Of a stretch of 15,423 bases of DNA, positions 7,354 through 13,825 are shown piece after piece. The stretch spans positions 1 to 15,423 of the forward strand of contig JAITJY010000324.1 of assembly GCA_031278675.1 (NCBI GenBank), in the 5' to 3' direction. The notes beneath the pieces were generated by a model. That model was not told where the DNA came from, searched no databases, and saw only the letters and a list, made by a program, of their open reading frames with translations. Each line of letters opens with the position of its first letter. Position 1 is the stretch's first letter. The DNA is from Bifidobacteriaceae bacterium. GTDB lineage: Bacteria; Actinomycetota; Actinomycetes; Actinomycetales; WQXJ01. The translations under genes and the position numbers were made by a program.

Positions 7354-8179
7354 ATGCGGGTTTGAAACCGGGCAGGTCGTAGACCACTGTGAACGGGGCG
7401 TGATCGGTCCAGCGCGCGTCATAGCGTTCGGGTTTGTCGATCCTGAAGTCGAGCGCCCGCGCCGCCAGGCCGGGAGTCGCGATCTGGTAATCGATCCGCC
7501 AACCGGTGTCATTGTCGAACGCCTTACCGCGCCAAGACCACCAGGTGTAAGGCCCTTCGCGGTCGCCCGCCAGGGCCCGGCCCACATCAACCCAGCCCAG
7601 ATCAACAAACCAACTGGTCAAAATGGCCCGCTCTTCCGGTAAGAACCCCGAGTTCTTCAGATTCCCTTTCCAATTTTTCAGGTCGGCTTGGCGGTGAGCC
7701 ACGTTGAAATCACCGCAGACCACGGTGTTGCGGCCCTCGGCCGCCAGAGCGGCCAACCGAGTCGTCATTGCCTCCAGGAAATCGATCTTGTGTCCCTGGC
7801 GCTCCGTGCCCACCTCACCCGCATGAACATAGGCACTGACCACCGTCAGTTCCTGACCGTCCTCCAGGCTCAGGTCGGCCTCCAGCCACCGGCCCGTGTG
7901 CGTGTCGAGTTGTTCCAGCCCAGCGAGCCCAGCCAAACCCTCCCGCGTCCGGGCCACCGGCAACAACGAAGACACCGCCACCCCCGAACGGCCCTTGACC
8001 AGCGACACCGACTGGTAATTGCAGCGGCCCGGCAGGCAAGGCTCCAACACCTCGGCGGGCGCCCGCACCTCTTGCAAACAAAGCACATCCGGCGCCGTCG
8101 CCTTCAGCCACGAATCCATCCCCTTGCGCATCGCCGCCCTGATCCCACCCACATTCAGCGAGGTAATCTCCAAAGCCAC
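7352..8179 (-). CDS. xthA: Exodeoxyribonuclease III family AP endonuclease
   Basis: A 275-residue endonuclease/exonuclease/phosphatase-fold enzyme of base-excision repair that cuts DNA at abasic sites and removes blocked 3' ends. The catalytic set is complete: N9 in SLNVGGIRAA, E37 in LQEVRA, Y117 in SAYVHAGE, D157 and N159 in GDFNVAH, and D259-H260 in WTDHAPFTVV. RIDYQI is at 228-233. Length is normal. Start is a GTG at 8179; no strong ribosome-binding site is visible. A perfect 14-bp stem (8187-8222) lies only seven bases upstream of the start, so it could fold in the mRNA leader and affect translation. Upstream on the same strand is the ABC permease, separated by the 123-bp tandem array. 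Confidence 0.95.
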   Translation of the reverse strand: MALEITSLNVGGIRAAMRKGMDSWLKATAPDVLCLQEVRAPAEVLEPCLPGRCNYQSVSLVKGRSGVAVSSLLPVARTREGLAGLAGLEQLDTHTGRWLEADLSLEDGQELTVVSAYVHAGEVGTERQGHKIDFLEAMTTRLAALAAEGRNTVVCGDFNVAHRQADLKNWKGNLKNSGFLPEERAILTSWFVDLGWVDVGRALAGDREGPYTWWSWRGKAFDNDTGWRIDYQIATPGLAARALDFRIDKPERYDARWTDHAPFTVVYDLPGFKPA

Positions 8180-8186
8180 CGGCCCA

Positions 8187-8222
8187 GCCTAGCAATCCGG
8201 TTTATTCACCGGATTGCTAGGC
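8187..8222. repeat. Hairpin H1 of repeat element copy A1
   Basis: A perfect 14-bp inverted repeat: arms GCCTAGCAATCCGG (8187-8200) and CCGGATTGCTAGGC (8209-8222), with the 8-base loop TTTATTCA. It is the strongest stem-loop in the window and lies directly before the xthA start. Confidence 0.9.
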
Positions 8223-8446
8223 CAAACCTGCGCTTACCCGCCGCGTTTCCGCTGGTCAGCGTGCCGCTGCCCCACGTCAACACGGTCGGAGCGTGGCTAT
8301 TCACCACGCTCCTAGCAACCCGGTTTATTCACCGGATTGCTAGGCCAAACCTGCGCTTACCCGCCGCGTTTCCGCTGGTCAGCGTGCCACTGCCCCACGT
8401 CAACACGGTCGGAGCGTGGCTATTCACCACGCTCCTAGCAACCCGG
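8190..8446. repeat. 123-bp tandem repeat (element copies A1 and A2) between ABC permease and xthA
   Basis: The period is 123 bp, with two nearly identical full copies and the first 11 bases of a third (8436-8446). I see only two differences: CAATCC/CAACCC in H1 and CCGCTG/CCACTG in the middle stem. Each copy contains H1 (8187-8222; 8311-8344, one mismatch), a middle 5-bp stem (CAGCG-TGC-CGCTG in copy 1), and H3 with arms GGAGCGTGG and CCACGCTCC around CTATTCA (8288-8312; 8411-8435). Loops of H1 and H3 share TATTCA. No coding sequence is evident; the roughly 300-bp gap is otherwise empty. Confidence 0.92.
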
Positions 8447-8483
8447 CACTTCGCGCCCGCCGCTGCTCAACGCCACGGAAGCG

Positions 8484-9647
8484 CTAGCGGGTGGCCTTGC
8501 GACGTTCGCGGACGGCATCGGCCAATTTCACGCGAGCGCCGGTGCGCAGAATTGAACCCTCGTAGATTCGTCCACCCGCAAGAATCGCCAGATAAGTCGT
8601 CACCACCAAAGCGAGCAACGCGACCCCGACCTGCCAGGCTGGCACATCGCCGCCGACCAGCCGAATCGGCATAGCCGTAGGGGCCGAGAACGGGATGAAA
8701 CTCAACCACTCCAACATGGTCTTGTTATCCGGGAACATCACCACCATGAAATACGGCACCATGATCAGCAACGTGACCGGCGTCAACACGTTCCCCACAT
8801 CTTCCAGCCGCGAGACCGTCGCCGCGCTGCCCACCATCAACGCCGAATACATCACAAACGCCACCAGGAAAAACATCAAGAACCAGCCCAATGGCGGCCC
8901 CAGCACCTCCAACAGTGTTTCCCGCCCAGCGGCGGCGGCCAACTGGTTGGCCGCGTCGGACACCACCAAACCAGCCCCACCACCCGCCAACAGACCCAGT
9001 ACCCCGGCCAGGGTCAACGCCACCAAAGTCCCGAAAGCCAACGCCGAATTACCCAAGATTTTCCCGGCGAGCAGCGCCCTCGCCCGCACCGTCGCCAGCA
9101 ACAGTTCAATCACCCTGGTCTGCTTCTCGACCACCGTCTTTTGGGCCGCGATCTGGCCGTACATCAGCACCATCATGAAGAACACAACCGCGAAACCCAT
9201 CCCGGCCAGCCGCGCGACCAGCCAGTTTACCGCTTCCGGCTGCAACAGTTTGACCCTTGGCGTGACAGTCAGGGCGTTGATCAGGCCGCTCGGCGCTTCC
9301 TCGTCCGCGATCACCACCAGCCCGAGCGGTTCTTCCGGGTCAGGCACCAGCGCCGCAAGGGCCGAGCCAGCCCGTATAGCGTTTTCAGCGTCTTCTTGAG
9401 TCTCGGCCTCACCCAACTCGAATTGTTCCGACAGAGGTACGAGCGCAGCCGCCTCAGCCAGTTCACCCACCAACATGATCCGGTCCCGTTCGCCTTCGCC
9501 CCCGCCGAGCCGGCCCGTCGCGGCCAGACCCCCCACCAGCGAACCCCCGAACGCCAACACCACCATCACCAGCGACGAGATCAGGAACGCCTTCGACCGC
9601 ACCTGATCAACAATTTCGCGCTGCGCCACCAGCCACTGCCCGCTCAT
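8484..9647 (-). CDS. ABC transporter permease, NatB / ABC-2 type exporter
   Basis: A 387-residue membrane protein. One hydrophobic segment near the N-terminus (about 20-43) is followed by a polar extracytoplasmic domain (about 45-145). A cluster of membrane segments then lies at about 146-168, 198-223, 252-275, 285-305 and 337-358, the layout of NatB-like ABC-2 permeases. EKQTRVIELLLATV (174-187) is the conserved stretch after the first segment of the cluster in this family. It partners the ATPase encoded directly upstream. The substrate is unknown; the family includes sodium and drug exporters. The ATG overlaps the ATPase stop (ATGA). A strong AAGGAGG is embedded in the last codons of the ATPase gene (around 9656-9662). 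Confidence 0.88.
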   Translation of the reverse strand: MSGQWLVAQREIVDQVRSKAFLISSLVMVVLAFGGSLVGGLAATGRLGGGEGERDRIMLVGELAEAAALVPLSEQFELGEAETQEDAENAIRAGSALAALVPDPEEPLGLVVIADEEAPSGLINALTVTPRVKLLQPEAVNWLVARLAGMGFAVVFFMMVLMYGQIAAQKTVVEKQTRVIELLLATVRARALLAGKILGNSALAFGTLVALTLAGVLGLLAGGGAGLVVSDAANQLAAAAGRETLLEVLGPPLGWFLMFFLVAFVMYSALMVGSAATVSRLEDVGNVLTPVTLLIMVPYFMVVMFPDNKTMLEWLSFIPFSAPTAMPIRLVGGDVPAWQVGVALLALVVTTYLAILAGGRIYEGSILRTGARVKLADAVRERRKATR

Positions 9648-10615
9648 GCGACCACCTCCTTGAAGACCTCGCTGAGCGGCGGGATCACCCGTCCGAACAC
9701 GTCGACCGGCCCGCGGGCCGCCGCTTGATGCAACACCTGTTGGGCCACGGCCGGGCTCGCATCAAACAAGACATCATTGGACGATGCCGTCCCCCCATTC
9801 CCGCCTAAGGCCCCCGTCGCGCTCTTCTCGCCGGGGGCGCCGGTCACACCATTCCCAGCCGCTAGCGCGGGGCGCACGTCGGTGACACCTGGTACGGCGG
9901 CGAGCCAGGCGGCATCGTCCGTCGGGGCCAGACCCACCCGGTAACGCGACCCAGCGTGCGCTTGACGCAACGCGGCCGTCGCGCCGGCCGCTCTGACCTG
10001 CCCGGCAGCAATGATCACCAGGTCGTCGGTGATGCGTTCGACCACGTCCAATTGGTGCGAAGAGAACAGGATCGGGGCGCCGCGCGCCGCAAAATCGCGG
10101 AGCACACCCATCACCGTGTCGACGGCCATCGGATCGAGGCCGGAGAACGGCTCGTCAAGGATCAACGTGCTCGGGTCGTGGACCAACGCTGCCGCGATCT
10201 GGGCGCGCTGCTGGTTGCCGAGGGACAGCTTCTCAACCTTATCCTTGGCGCGGTCCGCCAGCCCGAGGCGGTCCAACAGGGCATCAGCGTTGGCAGCGGC
10301 CGTCGCAGCGGGCAGGGAATGAAGGCGGGCCAGATAGATGAGCTGTTCACGCACCGGCATCTTCGGGTAGAGACCGCGTTCTTCCGGCATATAGCCGAAG
10401 CGGGCGCAGATGGCGCGGCTGGTGGGGGCGCCGTCAACGGTGACTTCGCCCGCATCGGCGCTGAGCACACCCATGATGATCCGCATTGCCGTGGTCTTGC
10501 CGGCGCCGTTGGCGCCAACAAACCCGGTCAACCGGCCCGGCAACACATCGAAACTGACCTGGTCAAGCGCCTGGACGGCGCCAAACGCGCGGCTCACCCC
10601 AACAACTCGAAGCAC
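9644..10615 (-). CDS. ABC transporter ATP-binding protein, NatA type
   Basis: A 323-residue ATPase that powers the permease encoded just downstream. Seen: Walker A GANGAGKTT (34-42), a Q-loop region GYMPEERGLYPKMPVREQL (74-92), the signature LSLGNQQR (130-137), Walker B LILDEPFSGLDP (151-162) and the switch histidine in SSHQ (185-188). PEERGLYPKM is typical of the NatA/YhaQ branch. A C-terminal domain of about 110 residues follows, with a Gly/Thr/Ala-rich low-complexity insert at about 254-280. Start is a GTG at 10615. TATGGT six bases upstream suggests a leaderless promoter, so the exporter may be transcribed separately from glyA-folD. Confidence 0.93.
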   Translation of the reverse strand: MLRVVGVSRAFGAVQALDQVSFDVLPGRLTGFVGANGAGKTTAMRIIMGVLSADAGEVTVDGAPTSRAICARFGYMPEERGLYPKMPVREQLIYLARLHSLPAATAAANADALLDRLGLADRAKDKVEKLSLGNQQRAQIAAALVHDPSTLILDEPFSGLDPMAVDTVMGVLRDFAARGAPILFSSHQLDVVERITDDLVIIAAGQVRAAGATAALRQAHAGSRYRVGLAPTDDAAWLAAVPGVTDVRPALAAGNGVTGAPGEKSATGALGGNGGTASSNDVLFDASPAVAQQVLHQAAARGPVDVFGRVIPPLSEVFKEVVA

Positions 10616-10631
10616 CCCCCAACCATACTCC
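10616..10631 (-). promoter_or_regulatory. Possible leaderless promoter of the ABC exporter
   Basis: On the minus strand TATGGT (10627-10622) is followed by six bases and then the GTG start at 10615, the same spacing as the TAGTTT box before the gal regulator. No convincing -35 is seen. A GGAG at 10631-10628 is 12 bases from the start, rather far for a ribosome-binding site. Confidence 0.4.
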
Positions 10632-10756
10632 AGGCGCTACGCCCTGGGCCGGTCCGCCAGCCCTATCAGCAGACCCGGAATGGTGCCGCCGGAAGCGGCC
10701 GAATGACCTGTCGGAGCGCATCGGTCGCGACCTGCTCCCGGCCGACCCCGCCAGCG

Positions 10757-10771
10757 CCGGGCTTAGCCCGG
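10757..10771. repeat. Small perfect hairpin in the folD-ABC gap
   Basis: CCGGGC and GCCCGG surround TTA. It lies about 15 bp before repeat element B and may belong to it or to a separate structure. Confidence 0.5.
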
Positions 10772-10786
10772 GTCCACCGATCCTCC

Positions 10787-10912
10787 CCTGGGAGAGCGTT
10801 GAGCAACGCTCTTCCAGGGCGTCCGACAGCGCTTGTCTGCCGCGTTTGTGCTGGTGAGAGCTTCGCTCTCGCGTGCGCGGGCACGGTCGGACGGTGTTGA
10901 ACAACACCGTCC
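10787..10912. repeat. Repeat element copy B, three hairpins, between folD and the ABC ATPase
   Basis: This 126-bp segment aligns with element A with offsets of one base at most. Shared blocks, in order, are GCGCTT, GCCGCGTTT, GCTGGT and CACGGTCGGA, followed by TAGC after the last stem. H1 is 10787-10818: CCTGG, a G-T pair, then AGAGCGTT around loop GAGC. The middle hairpin is 10856-10870 (GAGAGC-TTC-GCTCTC). H3 is 10889-10912 (GGACGGTGTT-GAAC-AACACCGTCC). All three stems differ in sequence from element A but remain paired. H3 reaches the last base of the folD stop codon, so on the minus strand it could serve as a 3' end structure of the folD mRNA. The rest of the 296-bp gap (10616-10786) shows only small hairpins. 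Confidence 0.85.
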
Positions 10913-11802
10913 TAGCGTGCCGCCCCAGCCGCCCGTTCGGCGGCCTCGACCACGTTGGTCAGGAGCATAGCGCGGGTCATTGGGCCAACGCCGCCGGGAT
11001 TGGGGCTGAGCCAACCCGCCACTTCGGCCACGGCGGCCTCCACGTCCCCGGCAATCCGGGCGCGGCCTGTCGCCGGGTCAACTATCCGGGTCACACCCAC
11101 ATCCACCACGGCGGCGCCGGGTTTGACGTGTTCGGGCCGCACCAGGCCTGGCACCCCTGCGGCTGCGACCACGACATCGGCCTGGCGGACCAAGCCGGGC
11201 AGGCCAACGGTCCCGGTGTGGGTCAACGTCACTGTGGCGTTGATGTCCCGGCGGGTGAACAGCAGCCCAATGGACCGCCCCACGGTGATGCCACGTCCCA
11301 GGACCACGACGTGGGCGCCGGCCAGGTCCACTCCACCCCATCGCAGCAGGTCAATAATCCCGCGGGGAGTACACGGCAGGGGTGATGCGGGCGGAGCGTT
11401 GACGCTCAGCACCAGCCGGCCGAGGTTCGCGGGATGCAACCCGTCGGCATCTTTCGCCGGGTCGATCGCTTCGATCACCGCGTCGGCGTCCAGTTGGCGG
11501 GGCAGCGGCAACTGGACAATGTAACCGGTGCAGGCCGGATCGGCGTTCAGCGTGGCTACGGCGTCCATCACCTGCGTTGGTGAGGCGTCCTCGGGCAGAT
11601 CGGCCCGCAGCGAAGCGATCCCGACCTCGGCGCAGTCGCGGTGTTTGCCGTTGACATAAGCCACCGAGCCGGGGTCATCGCCCACGAGGACGGTGCCCAG
11701 ACCAGGCAGGATGCCGCCCTCGCGGAGGGCTGCGACACGCAGCTTGAGGTCTTGTTTGATCTCGGCGGCGCGGGCTTTGCCGTCGAGGGCTTGGGCCGTC
11801 AT
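10912..11802 (-). CDS. folD: Bifunctional methylenetetrahydrofolate dehydrogenase / methenyltetrahydrofolate cyclohydrolase
   Basis: A 296-residue NADP-linked enzyme that interconverts 5,10-methylene-, methenyl- and 10-formyl-tetrahydrofolate. I chose the ATG at 11802; a longer frame exists to 11976 but its extra residues overlap glyA and look like shadow sequence. Seen: AYVNGKHRDCAEVG (48-61) with the expected catalytic Tyr49 and Lys53, GYIVQLPLP (93-101), KDADGLHP (117-124), CTPRGIIDLL (144-153), the Rossmann motif VVLGRGITVG (166-175) and PGGVGPMTRAMLLTN (269-283). The usual GRSxxVG reads GRGITVG here, a mild variation. It lies 73 bp downstream of glyA, whose product makes the methylene-THF that FolD uses. 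Function is certain. Confidence 0.96.
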   Translation of the reverse strand: MTAQALDGKARAAEIKQDLKLRVAALREGGILPGLGTVLVGDDPGSVAYVNGKHRDCAEVGIASLRADLPEDASPTQVMDAVATLNADPACTGYIVQLPLPRQLDADAVIEAIDPAKDADGLHPANLGRLVLSVNAPPASPLPCTPRGIIDLLRWGGVDLAGAHVVVLGRGITVGRSIGLLFTRRDINATVTLTHTGTVGLPGLVRQADVVVAAAGVPGLVRPEHVKPGAAVVDVGVTRIVDPATGRARIAGDVEAAVAEVAGWLSPNPGGVGPMTRAMLLTNVVEAAERAAGAAR

Positions 11803-11879
11803 CGGGCATCCCCCGGGTGGGCGGCGACGCGACTGGCCGGGTAGACAGCCATGGCAGGACCGGCTGGAGGGGCGCTCAC
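11799..11879 (-). CDS. Possible 26-residue linker ORF between glyA and folD
   Basis: A GTG at 11879 overlaps the glyA stop (GTGA). The frame runs through the 73-bp gap and ends in a TGA that overlaps the folD start (ATGA at 11802-11799). The peptide would be a short Ala/Pro-rich chain without a domain. The exact overlaps at both ends suggest that ribosomes may pass from glyA to folD through it. It could also be chance in GC-rich DNA, and an in-frame ATG at about 11852 gives an even shorter version. Confidence 0.25.
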   Translation of the reverse strand: MSAPPAGPAMAVYPASRVAAHPGDAR

Positions 11880-13168
11880 TGGACCAACCCCGTATACAGG
11901 GGGAAGTCGTCGGCAAGGCGGGCGGTGCGGCGGCGCAGGGCGTCGAGATCGGCGGCGGCGCCATCGCGCAGCGCAACTGCTATCACGTCGGCGACCTCGG
12001 TGAACTCGCTGGCCCCGAACCCGCGGGTGGCGAGCGCCGGCGTGCCGATGCGCAGCCCCGAGGTGACCATCGGGGGCCGCGGGTCGAAGGGTATCGCGTT
12101 GCGGTTGACCGTGATCCCGACCTGTTCCAGCAGGTCTTCGGCCTGTTTGCCGTCCAACGCCGAGTTCCGCAGGTCCACGAGGACCAGGTGGACATCGGTG
12201 CCGCCGGTCAGTACGCCCACGCCCGATGCCGTCACATCCGCCGCCGACAGCCGTTCCGCCAGGAGTTGCGCGCCTTGGATGGTCCTGGCTTGACGGTTTT
12301 GGAAATCGTCGGTCATGGCGATCTTGAACGCCACAGCCTTGGCGGCGATCACGTGCATCAAGGGACCGCCTTGCTGACCAGGGAAGACCGCTGAGTTGAG
12401 TTTCTTGCCCCATTGTTCCTGCGAGCGGGCGAGGATCAGCCCGGACCGCGGCCCGGCCAGAGTCTTGTGGACCGTCGAGGTGGTGACGTCTGCGATCGGG
12501 ACCGGGTTGGGGTGTAGCCCGGCGGCCACGAGGCCGGCAAAGTGGGCCATATCAACTAGGAGGGTGGCGCCGACTTCGTCGGCGATGGCGCGGAATGCCT
12601 CGAAGTCGAGGTGTCTGGGGTAGGCGGACCAGCCCGCAATGATCACTTTGGGCCGGTGTTCCAGCGCTGCAGCGCGGACGGATTCTGGTTCGATCCGGTA
12701 GGTCTGGGGGTCAACACCGTAGGAGGCGACCCGGTACAGCTTGCCTGAAAAGTTGAGTTTCATGCCGTGAGTCAAATGGCCACCGTGGGCTAGTTCTAGC
12801 CCGAGCAGGGTCTCGCCGGGGTCCATCATGGCGGCCAGGGCCGCCGCGTTGGCCTGCGCCCCGGAGTGCGGTTGGACGTTCGCGTAATCCGCCCCGAACA
12901 ACTGCTTGGCCCGCTCTATAGCCAGATTTTCGGCGATGTCGACCACTTCGCACCCGCCGTAGTAGCGGCGTCCTGGATAACCCTCCGCGTATTTGTTGGT
13001 CAGCACTGAGCCTTGGGCTTGAAGTACGCCGCGCGGCACGAAGTTTTCTGATGCGATCATTTCCAGGGTGCGGCGCTGCCGCTCCAACTCACCACCCAAC
13101 ACTGCGGCGATCTCTGGGTCTACCTCGGCCAACGGCAAGGCCGTGTAATCCGTGCTCTCATCACTCAC
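11876..13168 (-). CDS. glyA: Serine hydroxymethyltransferase
   Basis: A 430-residue PLP enzyme that converts serine and tetrahydrofolate to glycine and methylene-THF, the main source of one-carbon units. Seen: MIASENFVP (37-45), NKYAEGYPGRRYYGGCEVVD (58-77), SGAQAN (102-107), VDMAHFAGLVAAG (205-217) and the PLP-lysine motif TTSTVHKTLAGPRSG with K235. Length is normal for bacterial GlyA and no key part is missing. The GTG start at 13168 is fixed by AGGAGA five bases upstream. folD follows on the same strand, so both likely form one transcript. The upstream region is full of mobile-element remnants, so the glyA promoter must lie within or next to them. Confidence 0.97.
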   Translation of the reverse strand: MSDESTDYTALPLAEVDPEIAAVLGGELERQRRTLEMIASENFVPRGVLQAQGSVLTNKYAEGYPGRRYYGGCEVVDIAENLAIERAKQLFGADYANVQPHSGAQANAAALAAMMDPGETLLGLELAHGGHLTHGMKLNFSGKLYRVASYGVDPQTYRIEPESVRAAALEHRPKVIIAGWSAYPRHLDFEAFRAIADEVGATLLVDMAHFAGLVAAGLHPNPVPIADVTTSTVHKTLAGPRSGLILARSQEQWGKKLNSAVFPGQQGGPLMHVIAAKAVAFKIAMTDDFQNRQARTIQGAQLLAERLSAADVTASGVGVLTGGTDVHLVLVDLRNSALDGKQAEDLLEQVGITVNRNAIPFDPRPPMVTSGLRIGTPALATRGFGASEFTEVADVIAVALRDGAAADLDALRRRTARLADDFPLYTGLVQ

Positions 13169-13173
13169 GTGGG

Positions 13174-13179
13174 TCTCCT
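13174..13179 (-). promoter_or_regulatory. Ribosome-binding site of glyA
   Basis: AGGAGA on the minus strand lies five bases before the GTG start at 13168 and decides this start. Confidence 0.75.
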
Positions 13180-13240
13180 AGCTTGGTGGTGTGCGGCCCC
13201 ACCATCCTACAAACCCCACCCGCCCCGCGCCTCTCCCCTC

Positions 13241-13384
13241 GGGGTGGCGCAGGTCGGCGGCGAGGGGCCGGGCGAGGACGAGTTGGGCGTAGGCGGCGAG
13301 GACCAGGGCGGTCCACCGGTCTGCTTGGGCAGGGTTCATCAGGGCGGGGCGGTTCCGGCCGAGCTGCTGTTTGTCTGTGATCAT
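13241..13384 (-). pseudogene. Transposase relic, C-terminal fragment
   Basis: The minus-strand translation contains DKQQLGRNRPALMNPAQ and ADRWTALVLAAYAQLVLARP, then LAADLRHP. This matches from memory the C-terminal part of large actinobacterial DDE transposases (IS701-like / NF041680 type), which read KQTLGW..., AADRWTWL..., AQLRLARPLAADLR.PWE. Only about 45 residues remain. The catalytic core is absent, and the sequence degenerates after DLRHP into unrelated Gly/Arg-rich residues. It lies 70 bp upstream of glyA on the same strand, but neither a start nor the rest of the gene is present. The family name is from memory and should be confirmed; the relic nature is clear. Confidence 0.7.
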
Positions 13385-13402
13385 CAGATTGTTTCCAGTA
13401 CC

Positions 13403-13621
13403 GGATGGCTAGCCGAGATCGAGACGGCCTACAAGAACCTGGCCGCCCGCCTCACCCAGGTCGGCTACATCGCCTCGGGCAGCGTCCAGTCCCGCCTGAC
13501 CCGCTGCGCGAACCCGAACTGCCGGTGCAACCAAGACCCGCCCCGCCGCCACGGCCCCTACTGGCAGTGGACCACCAAGAAGCACGGGAAGACCATCAGC
13601 CGACGCCTGACCGCCGAAGAG
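13403..13621 (+). pseudogene. DUF6788-like protein relic
   Basis: The 73-residue stretch begins GWLAEIETAYKNLAARL and includes RLTRCANPNCRCNQDPP, RRHGPYWQWTTKKHGKTIS and RRLTAEE. This is the core of the DUF6788 family (Cys-rich CxxxxCRC-xxPPxxHGPYxxxT, then K-x-RxLTxEE), which is often found near transposons. The frame has no ATG or GTG start nearby upstream and runs C-terminally into the repeat array, losing the usual last helix. It meets the transposase relic back to back at about 13385-13402. I take it as a broken gene; function of the family is unknown. Confidence 0.65.
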
Positions 13622-13696
13622 CGGCCGGGGGGACCGACCCACGGCCAGGGGGTCGGCGAGGGCGGCCGGGGAGCTGACCTGTGGCGCGGGGTGACC

Positions 13697-13817
13697 GGTT
13701 TGGGCAGTTTGTGCACCTCCGGGCTGACGGTACGGGCGGGGGCTGTGGTGTTGTGCCTGGTCACAGCGTTAGAGCCATGCTGGCGGGTCCACTCAAGGTG
13801 TCCAAACTGCCCAAACC
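13697..13817. mobile_element. MITE-like inverted-repeat element, copy 1
   Basis: The 121-bp segment is bounded by 22-bp inverted repeats (13697-13718 and 13796-13817) with two mismatches, including the perfect 15-bp arms GGTTTGGGCAGTTTG and CAAACTGCCCAAACC. The interior is about 77 bp and non-coding in appearance. No target-site duplication is visible. It could be a miniature transposon, or a long RNA hairpin; no matching transposase is in the window. Confidence 0.6.
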
Positions 13818-13825
13818 CGAATCTG

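Noticed and set aside
8190..8446. CRISPR array
   Set aside because: Only two 123-bp units, no short repeat-spacer pattern and no cas genes.
7688..8674. Plus-strand frame of 328 codons across xthA and the tandem array
   Set aside because: It is antisense to xthA, and the later part simply translates the tandem repeat; no domain is seen.
8187..10912. Integron attC sites
   Set aside because: The hairpins and CTAGC-like ends recall folded attC sites, but there is no integron integrase, no cassette structure and no GTTRRRY core arrangement.
11803..11976. N-terminal extension of folD by 58 codons
   Set aside because: It overlaps the glyA coding end and translates to Pro/Ser/Arg-rich shadow sequence; known FolD proteins begin near the ATG at 11802.
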